From the NCBI GenBank assembly GCA_900540345.1, contig UQFK01000009.1, forward strand, positions 1 through 39,853: DNA of 39,853 bases, written 5' to 3'. The position numbers and the translations under genes were made by a program. Of this stretch, positions 8,901 through 17,283 are shown piece after piece; position 1 is the stretch's first letter; every line of letters starts with the position of its first letter. Source of the stretch: an uncultured Eggerthella sp. GTDB taxonomy: Bacteria > Actinomycetota > Coriobacteriia > Coriobacteriales > Eggerthellaceae. Below the pieces are notes generated by a model, which searched no databases, was not told where the DNA came from, and saw nothing but the letters and a program-made list of their open reading frames with translations.

Positions 8901-10100
8901 ATCACGAACAATCGAGCCTTCACCGCCAACGCTCATGTTCACCACGCGAACGTTATAGGCTTGTGCATTCGTCTTTGCTCCTGAACTTGTCAGCAACCAG
9001 GTATAGGCCTGCGCCAATGTCGCTGTAGTGAAGTTTCGTCCCGCATCATCAGTAGTTGCTTTGATGATCACAAGACCTGCATCATAAGAAGTGCCCGCAA
9101 CACCAATGCCATTGTTCGCATCAGCAGCTACGATTCCTGCAACGTGCGTTCCATGTCCGTTCAAGTCAGCAACCTGATCGACTCCTGGCTGGAGTGTTGA
9201 GGAATTATAGGTGGCGCGAACATTATTGATTAGATCCTCATGAGTTACTGCGCAACCAGTATCGATGACCGCAACAGAAACTTTAGGACTCGTTGCATTA
9301 TCTTCCTTGCACTTCGCGATTGCCCATGCGCGATACAGATCAAGAGACTCGAGCGCCCATTGCTGGCTTGCTCCTGGATCGCTGATCTGAGCAGCGGCAA
9401 TCGAGAGCGCTTCTGGCTCGTCTACCGCATTTACGACACGGTCAACGAAAGCTGTCAAAGTATCGAGGTCATTTGCAGGCTGCGATACCTCTTGGCTTTG
9501 AGTTTCGCTCGCCGTATCGCCCTCGGGGATCATTTGAGCATCTTCGTTCACAATATCTGCACGAGTATCATCAACAGAAGCGGAGTTATCGATCTCTGCT
9601 TCATCCGCAACCGTATGGTAGACATAGTTAGGCTGAGCTTTAAGACCAGCATCACTAAGAGCAGCGAGCACTTGCTCCATAGAAACGCTGTCGCTCACTT
9701 CGATCTGCACAAATCCGGCTGAAATATCTTGATCAGAAATATCTTTGGTATAAACAAACTCGATCGTTTCAAGCAGAGCGTTCAATCGAGCACGATCAGT
9801 CGCTTCATCGACCGCCACGAGCACTTTTCCTTTTTCAAATTCACCGTACTCAGGATCAGTCGCGATCTCGAACGTCTCAGAGGCTTTCTGCATATGAGAA
9901 TTAGCCTCTGGCAGAACCTGAGATGAGCTTGTCACCTGGTTGTTTTCCGAAAGAGACCGTGCGGTATCAACGCGCTGGCTCATAAGACCAGTGCCCACTA
10001 CAAGTACTAAAGCCGTAATAAGACAGAAAGCGACAAAACCGCCTTTATGGCGGCGTGTTCTTGCATTCATCTTACCGGCACGTTTTGAATGCTTTTCCAT
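5985..10100 (-). CDS. Secreted subtilisin-like serine protease (S8) with Ig-like modules and wall-binding repeats
   Basis: 1371 aa, far longer than a simple subtilase. Order: basic N-terminus and one hydrophobic segment (about 22-42); inhibitor-type propeptide (about 85-165); acidic linker; S8 catalytic domain (about 245-575) with the full triad Asp280 (VAVIDTG), His316 (GHGTHVAG) and Ser509 (SGTSMASP); a Big_2-like domain (about 580-640); five YTG Ig-like modules of 75-85 aa (about 645-1050); Ser/Gly/Asn linker; about 13 wall-binding repeats (about 1095-1371) ending WIGSYHLNADGVWDTSR. The active site looks intact, so this should be an active exported endopeptidase held on the wall. It is the first gene of the four-gene run and may mature its neighbours or degrade host or peer proteins (inference). 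The Shine-Dalgarno is weak (GGGA) ahead of ATG 10100. Confidence 0.92.
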   Translation of the reverse strand: MEKHSKRAGKMNARTRRHKGGFVAFCLITALVLVVGTGLMSQRVDTARSLSENNQVTSSSQVLPEANSHMQKASETFEIATDPEYGEFEKGKVLVAVDEATDRARLNALLETIEFVYTKDISDQDISAGFVQIEVSDSVSMEQVLAALSDAGLKAQPNYVYHTVADEAEIDNSASVDDTRADIVNEDAQMIPEGDTASETQSQEVSQPANDLDTLTAFVDRVVNAVDEPEALSIAAAQISDPGASQQWALESLDLYRAWAIAKCKEDNATSPKVSVAVIDTGCAVTHEDLINNVRATYNSSTLQPGVDQVADLNGHGTHVAGIVAADANNGIGVAGTSYDAGLVIIKATTDDAGRNFTTATLAQAYTWLLTSSGAKTNAQAYNVRVVNMSVGGEGSIVRDDVLYKRITDAKNAGILTVCAAGNAQGTSVPPYNCIPGDYEDCFTVINLQGDTSADPNDSSGYLFVSRSSGSNYNVASGELSQAKNISAPGTSVYSTVMSGAYGYMSGTSMASPAVAGVAALLFAYDASLSADDARALLEQTATDIGDKGWDAETGYGEVDAYCALQMLSAQISNGSMESAQTASLEISCGDGSTLPTSDWSWTSSNPEVLEVDEEGGTVTAKGNGTATLTGTHKTVSSRTVTKEVRVGGPIDFNDVQVEIPSSQTYTGDPIEPKVTVKLDGVTLTEGSDYTLEYSNNINVSAEGARITIKPGSSGGTNSKTVLFQIEPADISKATIGTIPNQTYTGQEVKPTPVVTYNSRSVSSDNYEVTYRNNTNPCVDYAEVIITGKGNFTGTKSQTFSILANFNDVTIEPIADKEYTGSAITLTDNELKVSYKGMNLASGPAGDYTLTYSNNTAVGTATVKLTVNSGGMFASGSKTVTFKIVARNLANGVDVAAIPNQTYSGSAIKPAVNVTYQGKKLALGTDYNVTYSNNTDVGTAKVTITGVGPNYTGSISKTFEIKGILITPATVSGVEDKTYNGSVQTQENIRVVLNGKVLVRDTDYRVSYRDFKTQESVAPREAGEYEVVITGIGKYSGTISRVFPIYATSSGGSNSGSSSNNSGNSGSSGNNSGTNDGASSAGLNASASKPAPSAATVTGSWKKSSGKWWFAYDSTTKKAQSNKAYPTSQWVKIKGKLYHFDSKGWMSSGWYKENGYWYYLGSDGAMKTGWQKVKGKWYYLAANGIMQTGKVTISGQTYYLDTSSGAMKTGWNKESNGWYYYKSSGALAKGWQKVKNKWYYLNPTHGLMATNWQTIGGVRYFLNPSSGAMLTGWARLNDVWYYFKSSGALATGWQKVSGKWYYLDPSSGAMKTGFYDVQGSRYYSNSSGAMLTGWQKINNKWYYFNKSGAMQKNTWIGSYHLNADGVWDTSR

Positions 10101-10134
10101 ACTGCCAATCCCACTTCGACGATAGGGCTGACCA

Positions 10135-10164
10135 ATTGTAACGCTTCTGTTACCTTGAAGTCAC
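10135..10164 (-). promoter_or_regulatory. Candidate promoter of the secreted-protein operon
   Basis: Reading the minus strand, GTGACT (10159-10164) and TACAAT (10135-10140) are separated by 18 bp, resembling a sigma-A promoter with a weak -35. Transcription would begin about 28 bp before the protease start. The other genes of the run are spaced 12, 25 and 45 bp, so this may drive all four. Confidence 0.35.
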
Positions 10165-10237
10165 GTATACGTTCTCTTTCTTTACAGAAAGACCATTGAG
10201 CGGAGACCCTAAAGACCCGCAGCGAATCCTTCTTTTG

Positions 10238-10243
10238 TATAAT
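10238..10243 (+). promoter_or_regulatory. -10 element upstream of the GT2 gene
   Basis: A perfect TATAAT lies 40 bp before the glycosyltransferase start. I see no good -35 at 16-18 bp, so only the -10 is supported. Confidence 0.4.
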
Positions 10244-10283
10244 GAAATCCATTTGCAAAACCATCTAAGCGAAAAGAGGCCCG

Positions 10284-11234
10284 ATGGCAGACAAGATCGC
10301 GGTGCTCATACCCTGCTATAACGAAGCAGTCACGATCGGAAAGGTGATCGACGATTTCAAGCGCGTATTGCCCGATGCCGACATCTACGTTTACGACAAT
10401 AATTCCAAAGATGAAACATCCGCCATCGCCGAAGAACACGGCGCTATCGTTCGTCTCGAGCCTCGGCAAGGTAAAGGCAATGTGGTCCGGCAGATGTTCC
10501 GCGAGATCGATGCTGATTACTACCTCATGGTCGACGGCGACGACACCTATCCTGCCGAAGCAGCTCCTGAATTGCTTCGACCTCTCATGGACGATGTCGC
10601 TGACATGACCGTAGGCGATCGTCTTTCGAACGGTACGTATGGCGAAGAGAACGACCGTGCGTTTCATGGCTTTGGCAATAACTTAGTACGTTGGCTCATC
10701 AAAGTGATCTACGGCTACGCCTTCGATGATGTCATGACGGGGTATCGGGCATTCAACCGTGTTTTTGTCAAAACGATGCCCGTGCTCTCCGAGGGTTTCC
10801 AGATCGAGACTGAACTTTCCATCCACGCGGTCGACAAGCGCTTCCGCATCAAAGACGTACCGATCGACTATCGAGATCGTCCCGAAGGAAGCTACTCGAA
10901 GCTCTCGACCTTTGGAGACGGCGCAAAGGTACTACGCGCTATTGCATCGTTGTTCAAAGACCACAAACCTATGGCATTTTTTGGCTGGCTCGCGCTCATC
11001 TTGGTCATCTTGGGCCTGATCGCTGGCATTCCTGTTATTGCCGAGTACTTCCAGACAGGCCTTGTTCCGCGTTTTCCTACTGCTATTCTTGCGATCGCTC
11101 TCGTGATCTGCGGCGCGCTATCCTTCACGGCGGGCATCATATTGGATACCGTAGCGAAATCAACCCGTAAGCAATGGGAGATTCTCACCTATCAGGCCTA
11201 TGAAGAGGCCTCGCGTCACCACAAAGAGAGTTGA
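10284..11234 (+). CDS. GT2 family glycosyltransferase, polyprenyl-phosphate sugar type
   Basis: 316 aa, ATG preceded by AAGAGG. The N-terminal 230 residues are a GT-A domain of the dolichyl/polyprenyl-phosphate mannose or glucose synthase type: IAVLIPCYNEA at residues 5-15, the nucleotide-sugar/metal motif DGDD at 84-87, and MTGYRAFNR and EGFQIETEL in the acceptor region. Two hydrophobic helices (about 232-255 and 268-292) anchor the C-terminus in the membrane, as in the membrane-bound members of this family. It likely transfers a sugar from a nucleotide donor to a lipid carrier for envelope glycan or glycoprotein synthesis; donor and acceptor cannot be read from sequence. It is divergent from the surface-protein operon, and a link to modifying those proteins is only a guess. 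Confidence 0.88.
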   Translation: MADKIAVLIPCYNEAVTIGKVIDDFKRVLPDADIYVYDNNSKDETSAIAEEHGAIVRLEPRQGKGNVVRQMFREIDADYYLMVDGDDTYPAEAAPELLRPLMDDVADMTVGDRLSNGTYGEENDRAFHGFGNNLVRWLIKVIYGYAFDDVMTGYRAFNRVFVKTMPVLSEGFQIETELSIHAVDKRFRIKDVPIDYRDRPEGSYSKLSTFGDGAKVLRAIASLFKDHKPMAFFGWLALILVILGLIAGIPVIAEYFQTGLVPRFPTAILAIALVICGALSFTAGIILDTVAKSTRKQWEILTYQAYEEASRHHKES

Positions 11235-11261
11235 TGATCGGCTCGAACATCCAAAGAAAAA

Positions 11262-11288
11262 AAGAATGCCGCACTATGCGGCATTCTT
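11262..11288 (-). terminator. Rho-independent terminator for the glutaredoxin gene
   Basis: A 12-bp perfect stem (AAGAATGCCGCA with its complement) has a 3-nt loop CTA. On the minus strand it runs into a T-rich tail (positions 11264 down to about 11253), so it terminates the minus-strand glutaredoxin gene. On the plus strand the downstream side lacks a T tract. Confidence 0.85.
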
Positions 11289-11324
11289 CATAAAGAGAGC
11301 TTCTTGCGATTAAGAAACATCGGG

Positions 11325-11582
11325 CTATCGTCCTTCGACAAAGGTCTTGTTCAAATAAGCGATGATATCGTCCGACTCGTAGAGAGCTTTACCATCGATA
11401 GAGAGACAAGGCACCTGGAATTTTCCACCTAGATTGATAAGCTCGTCATAAGCAACATCATGAAGCATCAGGCTGATGTTCTCGATCGGCAACACGATAT
11501 GGTGCTCGTCCATGAAGTTCAAGACCTTCGCGCAAAACGGACAGCCGGTCTTCACGTAGAGCGTATATTGCGAGTTTTCCAT
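11325..11582 (-). CDS. Glutaredoxin-like thiol-disulfide protein
   Basis: 85 aa with the chosen start at ATG 11582, which follows a good AAGGTG Shine-Dalgarno. A longer frame to 11735 exists, but its added 51 residues are Arg/Ser-rich and match nothing in the fold. The redox motif CPFC is at residues 14-17 after a beta strand (YTLYVKTG), and the cis-proline loop typical of the thioredoxin fold is VPCLSIDG (Pro58). The C-terminal helix begins ESDDIIAYL, as in glutaredoxin and GST N-terminal domains. It should reduce disulfides or glutathione-like mixed disulfides in the cytoplasm; the partner is not visible. It is monocistronic, with its own terminator. Confidence 0.85.
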   Translation of the reverse strand: MENSQYTLYVKTGCPFCAKVLNFMDEHHIVLPIENISLMLHDVAYDELINLGGKFQVPCLSIDGKALYESDDIIAYLNKTFVEGR

Positions 11583-11797
11583 TTGGATCACCTTCCCGGA
11601 TAGTACTTTGCGCGATGCATGGCCAAGCGAAACGCTCGCTCGGCCAGCCCTCGCATGCGGTACGTGCCTCACACGCGAGCTTCGCATCATCAATGCTAGA
11701 TCAGTCAAAGAAGGATCAGTGTCAAAGGCGCCCAAATGTTACGCAGCCGAAATTTTAACGTGAAGAAGAGCGCCTTGAACTGCTGTTGGAATGCTCT

Positions 11798-14700
11798 CTA
11801 CGAAGAAGGCAGCCGAGGAGGTTTCGCCGTCGGCCCATGGTCGATCGCTTGAGCTGCATGTTTAGCTTGCAATGATTCGAGAAATGCCTGAGCATCTCCT
11901 GGATCATCATCGAGCGTCTCGTCCCCGAGATCAACCTCGGTCGGCACGCGGCGATAAAGCAGATCGTACATGATCGGTACAACATAGAGTGTCATGAAGG
12001 TCGCATAAAGCAATCCGCCAACTACGACAAGCGCCATGCCGCGCTGCATGCTCGCGCCAATCGCAATACTGAATACCATAGGAAGCATCGCAAGGATAGT
12101 GGTGAGCGCCGTCATGAGGATCGGTCGCATACGGGTCTTACCTGCAGCGACAAGCGCATGCCATTTTTCTAGTCCGCCACGCCTGAGCTGATTGACATAA
12201 TCGACAAATACGATGCCATTGTTTACGACCGTGCCCATCAACACCGCAAAACCCATCAAAGAGAGCATGGTGAGTCCCTCTCCACTGAACCAAAGCGCAA
12301 AGAATCCACCCGTGAACGCGAGCGGTACGGTAAGAATGATGATAAACGGAGACAACAAACTCTGGAACTGAGCGACCATGATCAGATAGATGAGCACAAA
12401 ACCAAGGATGAGCAGCAACATCATCTGCTCGAGCATTGTGTTGATGTTCTCGAGCTCACCACCATAATAGACTTGGTAATCATCGGGAACTTCGTAAGCA
12501 TCAAGTTTTTGCGTAAGTTCACGCGAAAGAAGAGCGTTGTTGAAGCCCTCTTCGATCTCGGCTGTTACCGTCATGGTTTTGTCCGAGTTCAAATGGATGA
12601 TCGAATTCGAAGCAAGCCCTTCTTCGATCGTTGCAACATCGCCGACCCTTACCTCGACGCTCTCGCCTTGCTGATTGGCCATAGTGATGGTGGTATCGAG
12701 AATATCCTCGCGCGTAGGCACCTTGGTTTCATCGATGATCTCGACTTGCATCTGCTGTCCGTCGATCGTAAGCTTGCTCGAAGTCGTCGAAGTATTGAGC
12801 ATGCTCGAGAGCTGTTGATAGAGCTGTGCTACGGTAAAGCCCTTCTTGGTGAGCGCGTCTTCATCGATAATGAGGTGGACTTCCTTATCTGCCTCTTCCA
12901 TGCCGTTTTCGATCTCGGTATACCCCTCGACCTCATCGACGATCTTCATGATATCCTCGCTGATGCCGAGTAGCTTTGCTTGATCGGGGCCGGTGATCGT
13001 AATAGAAAGGCCGCTTCCCATCATCGAGCTCATAGCCTCTGAAGATGAGGCATCCGTCACCACCTCGCAATCGAGCCCTGCGGTCTTTTCCGCAAGTTCA
13101 TCACCGATGTCGAGAACTTGTTGTTCGGTCGTGACCGAATCGTCCATTTGCAGGTAGAACGCGAACATATCGTAATTCTCTCCAGCAGCTGAAGAGGCGG
13201 CGCTCGAAACCATGGACATGCTCGATGTGCCATCGATAGCAGCAACGTTGCCCACACCTTCGATGCTTACTGCAGCGTTCATGACCTCATCCGCCATAGC
13301 AAATGCGTCTTCTTTTTCGACATCTTCAGGCATGGTCACCATGACCGACATATTCTTACCGGTCATCGTAGGTACCATGGTGACACCCATGTTCAGCACG
13401 CCTGCAACCGCGACAACGAGTAATACCACTGAAACACCCAGCGGAATCAGCTTATGCTTCAAAAAGAAGCCGAGGGAACGCGCATATGCATCTTGCAAGC
13501 GCTCAAACCATTTATTGCGTCGCGGAACATAGTTCTTGAAGACAAAGCGCGAAAGACTCGGTACGAGTGTGAGCGCCACAACCAGCGATGCACACAATAC
13601 ATAGGCGATCGTGAGCGCAAAGGGCAGCATCATCTGATTCACGATGCCGGTGGTGAACACGATCGGCAAGAAGACGCAAATCGTGGTAAGCGTAGAAGCA
13701 ATGACAGCACCCGTGATCTGCTTAGCACCTTGTACTGCAGCGCGCTGAGCAGAGATACCTCGGCCGCGCAAACGATAGATGTTTTCGAGCACGATGATCG
13801 AATTGTCTACGAGCATGCCGATAGCAAGCGCGATACCGCCCAATGACATGATGTTGAGCGAAATGCCTGAGAAGTACATGAGTAAGAGCGCAACGAGCAC
13901 TGAGAAGGGAATGGAGAACGCAACGATGAGCGTCGGCTTCCAATCGCGCAAGAACAAAGCAAGCACGACTATCGCAAGAAGCGCACCGAGCAACAGCGAT
14001 TGCAAGATCGAATTGATATAGAGCGAAATATAGGAGCCCTGATCGCTTACAACGTCAAGCGACAAACCCGGATGATCTTCACGAAGCTCAGCGACCTTTG
14101 CAATACAAGCATTCGAGATATCGCTCGTACTTGCCGTCGAACTCTTATAAACAGTAAGACAGACCCCATCTGTTCCGTTGAGCTTCATGTAGGCATCGCC
14201 TACATCATCGACTACCGTAACATCTGCGACATCGCTCAAGCGAATCTCGCCAACGCCATCCAGGTCGATGAGCAAAAGCTCTTTGAGCTCATCCACGCTC
14301 GTGATGTTCGTTCCCACCTGCAAGAGCCATTGTTCATCGTCATCAGAATTGCCAAGATACCCAGCGGGCATAGAGAAGTCTTGTGCCTTGATCAGGTTTG
14401 CAAGCGTATTCTTATCGACAAGCGCATCGATAGTTGCTGATTCGATGGCCTTCTTGCGCGCATCTTCATATTGCGCCTGTGCATCATCAAGCTGAGCCTT
14501 GTTCTGCTCAAGTGCGCTCAATGCGCTCGAAAGTTGAGCAGATCCGCTTCCGAATTGACTTGCTGCAGCAAGACCGCCCGCCTCGGCCACGGCAAGTTGA
14601 TTCTGATAACCCGACAACTCCTCGGTAGCCTTTGTAAGCTGTTCTTGCAGCGCTGCGATCTGTTGATTCAATGCTGGCTTCATCGCATCAGGAGCCTGCA

Positions 14701-15535
14701 CCAATTGTGCCTGAAGCGATTGGATCTGCGCATTGAGCGCGGCAACCTGGGCGGTGCCAGCTGAAACGCCTGCTGTGAGCCCCGAGATGGCCTGACCGAG
14801 CTCGTCGGTCGTAGTCTTCTCTTGTTCGGAGAGCTTCGCTTGCTGATCTTTCAGTGTCTTTTCCGCTTCAGCGAGTTGCGATCTTCCCTCGTCGATCGAC
14901 TTCTTCGCGTCAGAAAGCTCTGAATTTACGCTGCCGAGAAGCTTGTTGTTGATATCTTCGATCTTAGAGTCATTCAGACGAACTTCGACTGCTTGGTCTA
15001 CTGAGCCCACAACAGAGACATCAGCAACGCCATTGATACGCTCGAACTCTGGTGCAAGCGTATTCTCGGCGAATTCAGAGAGCTCATAGATGTCTTTCCC
15101 TTCATAAGCAGCCGCAATATAGAGCGTGGCCATCATGTCCATGCTCATTTCCATGTAATTAGGGGACCCGACCGTTTCAGGCAGCAAGGACTCAACCTCA
15201 TTGACCGCTGAAGAGACCTTCACCATGGCAGAATCCATGTCGGTGCCGTCCTCGAACTCCAGGAAGACCATGGAGACATTGTTCGCACTCTGAGATTGAA
15301 TCTCGGTCACGCCATTGACCGTCGAGAGCGCGTCTTCGAGCACCTCAGTGACTTCAGTCTCGACCTTTTCAGCACTTGCTCCTGGATCGGTCGTGATGAC
15401 CATCAGGTACGGAATATCCATATCAGGCAGCAAGTCGGTCTTCATCTTGCTCAAAGAGACACCGCCTAATATGAGCGCAACGATGACCGCAACGACAATG
15501 ATGTACGGGCGCTTTACGCTGAATTTTGAGAGCAT
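11798..15535 (-). CDS. RND-family (AcrB/HAE1, SwrC-type) efflux or export protein with coiled-coil insert
   Basis: 1245 aa. The layout is the two-fold RND one: TM1 (about 10-30), first porter region, TM2-6 (about 515-680), second porter region (about 720-1010), then TM8-12 (about 1030-1200). The TM4 motif reads GMLVDNSIIVLENIYR with Asp577. The AcrB Asp-Asp pair is Asp-Asn here, and TM10 reads VVNNGIVFVDYVNQLR; both patterns match Gram-positive SwrC/YerP-type RND proteins as I recall them. The unusual part is a Gln/Ala/Glu-rich coiled coil of about 170 residues (about 205-375) inside the first porter half. With no outer membrane and no adaptor gene nearby, this insert may act as a built-in adaptor-like hairpin (inference). 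Substrate unknown; lipids or amphiphiles are typical for the family. Confidence 0.88.
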   Translation of the reverse strand: MLSKFSVKRPYIIVVAVIVALILGGVSLSKMKTDLLPDMDIPYLMVITTDPGASAEKVETEVTEVLEDALSTVNGVTEIQSQSANNVSMVFLEFEDGTDMDSAMVKVSSAVNEVESLLPETVGSPNYMEMSMDMMATLYIAAAYEGKDIYELSEFAENTLAPEFERINGVADVSVVGSVDQAVEVRLNDSKIEDINNKLLGSVNSELSDAKKSIDEGRSQLAEAEKTLKDQQAKLSEQEKTTTDELGQAISGLTAGVSAGTAQVAALNAQIQSLQAQLVQAPDAMKPALNQQIAALQEQLTKATEELSGYQNQLAVAEAGGLAAASQFGSGSAQLSSALSALEQNKAQLDDAQAQYEDARKKAIESATIDALVDKNTLANLIKAQDFSMPAGYLGNSDDDEQWLLQVGTNITSVDELKELLLIDLDGVGEIRLSDVADVTVVDDVGDAYMKLNGTDGVCLTVYKSSTASTSDISNACIAKVAELREDHPGLSLDVVSDQGSYISLYINSILQSLLLGALLAIVVLALFLRDWKPTLIVAFSIPFSVLVALLLMYFSGISLNIMSLGGIALAIGMLVDNSIIVLENIYRLRGRGISAQRAAVQGAKQITGAVIASTLTTICVFLPIVFTTGIVNQMMLPFALTIAYVLCASLVVALTLVPSLSRFVFKNYVPRRNKWFERLQDAYARSLGFFLKHKLIPLGVSVVLLVVAVAGVLNMGVTMVPTMTGKNMSVMVTMPEDVEKEDAFAMADEVMNAAVSIEGVGNVAAIDGTSSMSMVSSAASSAAGENYDMFAFYLQMDDSVTTEQQVLDIGDELAEKTAGLDCEVVTDASSSEAMSSMMGSGLSITITGPDQAKLLGISEDIMKIVDEVEGYTEIENGMEEADKEVHLIIDEDALTKKGFTVAQLYQQLSSMLNTSTTSSKLTIDGQQMQVEIIDETKVPTREDILDTTITMANQQGESVEVRVGDVATIEEGLASNSIIHLNSDKTMTVTAEIEEGFNNALLSRELTQKLDAYEVPDDYQVYYGGELENINTMLEQMMLLLILGFVLIYLIMVAQFQSLLSPFIIILTVPLAFTGGFFALWFSGEGLTMLSLMGFAVLMGTVVNNGIVFVDYVNQLRRGGLEKWHALVAAGKTRMRPILMTALTTILAMLPMVFSIAIGASMQRGMALVVVGGLLYATFMTLYVVPIMYDLLYRRVPTEVDLGDETLDDDPGDAQAFLESLQAKHAAQAIDHGPTAKPPRLPSS

Positions 15536-15540
15536 AGGGG

Positions 15541-15591
15541 CACAACACCTTTATTGAAATGCGCCGTTACCGAATGCAAAGTGGTGTTGTG
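15541..15591 (-). promoter_or_regulatory. Inverted repeat that can mask the RND gene's ribosome binding site
   Basis: CACAACACC (15541-15549) and GGTGTTGTG (15583-15591) form a perfect 9-bp inverted repeat with a 33-nt spacer. In the minus-strand transcript the proximal arm is GGTGTTGTG of the AAAGGTGTTGTG that contains the Shine-Dalgarno, just ahead of ATG 15535. Pairing could sequester it, extending over AAA with a 2-nt bulge. It might instead be a DNA operator. Confidence 0.5.
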
Positions 15592-15732
15592 GAGCTGTGA
15601 GTTTTGCTACTACGGTTAACGAACTGAATTACTTTCGCGTTCTTTTTTACCACAACTTGGTCATGGCAAAACGAAGATGCGCGGTTGTGCCTTATTTAAA
15701 TGGTAGCGTGCAACGTGGCAGCCAAGGAGAAC

Positions 15733-16260
15733 CTAGAGTGGTTGATAATTGCTCCATCCACCTACGATGAGCGTTACGCCACGGATGACTGCGAACAATG
15801 CGATGAAGATCGCAAGCGTTTCAGGAAAGACGAAGAAACAGATGCCAACGATCAGGCTCAAGATAGCAGAGGTAAGACCAAGGCCCCATACAGATCCGAG
15901 CGATTTGCGGTTCGCAACGATGCTGAAGATCTCCACGATCGCATAGGCGATGACAAAAGATCCGATGAGCCATGGGATAACATAGGCTGTCGCAAAGGGA
16001 TGGATAAGCAACATCAAGCCGATGATGATGTCGAGAATGCCATAGGCGATATACCAACCTGAAAGCCCCATCGTCTTGTGCTCTCGTATGTACGAGACGA
16101 TATTCACAATGCCAGCAAAGATAAAGCCTGCACCAGCAACGAACGTGACGCTTAGAAGCGTAATACCAGGATAGAATGCACAGAGCGCACCGAAGAAGAT
16201 GAGTAGAACGCCAGGAACGATGAGTGACCAATTCTTTTCTTTTTTCTCTTGGGTAGCCAT
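15733..16260 (-). CDS. HdeD/DUF308 family multi-pass membrane protein
   Basis: 175 aa from ATG 16260, chosen because AAGGGG lies 7 bp upstream and the family begins close to its first membrane helix; a longer in-frame extension to 16599 would overlap divergent proC. Six hydrophobic helices are visible, in pairs separated by short loops: IVPGVLLIFFGALCAF, VTFVAGAGFIFAGIV, WYIAYGILDIIIGLM, IPWLIGSFVIAYAIVEI, WGLGLTSAILSLIVGI and a final IFIALFAVIRGVTLIV. This matches the HdeD (acid-resistance membrane protein) family, whose biochemical role is unsettled. It is divergent from proC. Confidence 0.8.
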   Translation of the reverse strand: MATQEKKEKNWSLIVPGVLLIFFGALCAFYPGITLLSVTFVAGAGFIFAGIVNIVSYIREHKTMGLSGWYIAYGILDIIIGLMLLIHPFATAYVIPWLIGSFVIAYAIVEIFSIVANRKSLGSVWGLGLTSAILSLIVGICFFVFPETLAIFIALFAVIRGVTLIVGGWSNYQPL

Positions 16261-16432
16261 GGCTATCCCCTTTCTTTGAATCTCATCCAACAGTTTAACG
16301 AGAGGCGCTTTGTGCCCTTCGCTTCGCTTGAGAAGTTCACGTTTTTGATAACAAAGCGTTGCTAAAGAGTAATCCCTCTCGGGCGCTCGCGCTATTATAG
16401 TAGAAATCGAGCATACGTTTCGAGGAGGACAT

Positions 16433-17227
16433 ATGAGACTCGGCTTCATCGGCTGCGGGAACATGGCAAGAGCCATCATCCAAGGAATCATCACTAAGGG
16501 CTTGGTCGCCCCCGAAGAGATTCTCGGCTCGAACACCACTCCTGAGCGCACAAAAGAGACGCACGATAAGCTCGGCATCGAAACCACGACCGACCCCACT
16601 CAGGTTGCTGGCCGCTCCGATATCGTCTTTCTGTGCGTAAAACCCCAACAATATGAAAGCGTTATCGGCCAAATCAAAGACCACCTGCACGACCGGCAGA
16701 TCTTCGTGAGCATCGCTCCAGGAAAAACGCTTGCCTGGCTAGAAGAGCAGATCACTCGTCCAGTGAAACTCGTACGAGTGATGCCGAACACCCCTGCGCT
16801 CGTTGGAGAAGGGCTCACCACCTTCTGCGTGGGCGATCTGGTATCCCCTGAAGACACAAAGATCATACGCGAGCTATTAGAGAGCTTCGGACTCGCCATT
16901 GAACTTAAAGAATCGCTCATGGATGCAGCAAGCGCCCTCGGAGGAAGCGCTCCAGCGTATGTGTATATGTTCATCGAAGCGCTGGCCGATGGCGGGGTGG
17001 CCGAAGGTCTTCCACGCACGCAAGCGATGAAGATCGCAGCACAGACAGTGCTCGGCAGCGCGAAGATGGTGCTCGAGACCGGCAAGCATCCTGGCCAGCT
17101 GAAAGACGAGGTTTGCTCGCCAGGTGGCTCGACCATCGCTGGTGTTGAAGAGCTCGAGAATGGTGCATTCCGCGGCACCACGATGAGCGCGATCCAAACA
17201 TGCGCAGCAAAGGCTCGCACGCTCTAG
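16433..17227 (+). CDS. proC: Pyrroline-5-carboxylate reductase
   Basis: 264 aa, the normal length for ProC. It reduces 1-pyrroline-5-carboxylate to proline with NAD(P)H, the last step of proline synthesis, in the cytoplasm. The Rossmann fingerprint is at the very N-terminus (GFIGCGNMARAI), and VFLCVKPQ and RVMPNTPA are family motifs. The C-terminal P5CR signature runs from about residue 215 (GQLKDEVCSPGGSTIAG). The start has a very strong GAGGAGG Shine-Dalgarno 5 bp upstream. It stands alone, divergent from the HdeD-like gene and followed by the CIRCE-controlled htpG. Confidence 0.97.
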   Translation: MRLGFIGCGNMARAIIQGIITKGLVAPEEILGSNTTPERTKETHDKLGIETTTDPTQVAGRSDIVFLCVKPQQYESVIGQIKDHLHDRQIFVSIAPGKTLAWLEEQITRPVKLVRVMPNTPALVGEGLTTFCVGDLVSPEDTKIIRELLESFGLAIELKESLMDAASALGGSAPAYVYMFIEALADGGVAEGLPRTQAMKIAAQTVLGSAKMVLETGKHPGQLKDEVCSPGGSTIAGVEELENGAFRGTTMSAIQTCAAKARTL

Positions 17228-17283
17228 ATCTGAGCCTTCTCTATGAATATTTTGTGCATCTGAGCACTGAAGATTCGACTCTA

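Noticed and set aside
9240..9722. 160-residue plus-strand open frame
   Set aside because: Antisense to the protease catalytic domain with all triad motifs on the other strand.
11583..11735. N-terminal extension of the glutaredoxin
   Set aside because: The extra 51 residues are low-complexity Arg/Ser/Ala with no fold support, and the internal ATG has a much better ribosome site.
16600..17220. 206-residue minus-strand open frame
   Set aside because: It lies entirely antisense to proC, which is certain; its Ser/Pro/Ala-rich composition is a codon shadow.
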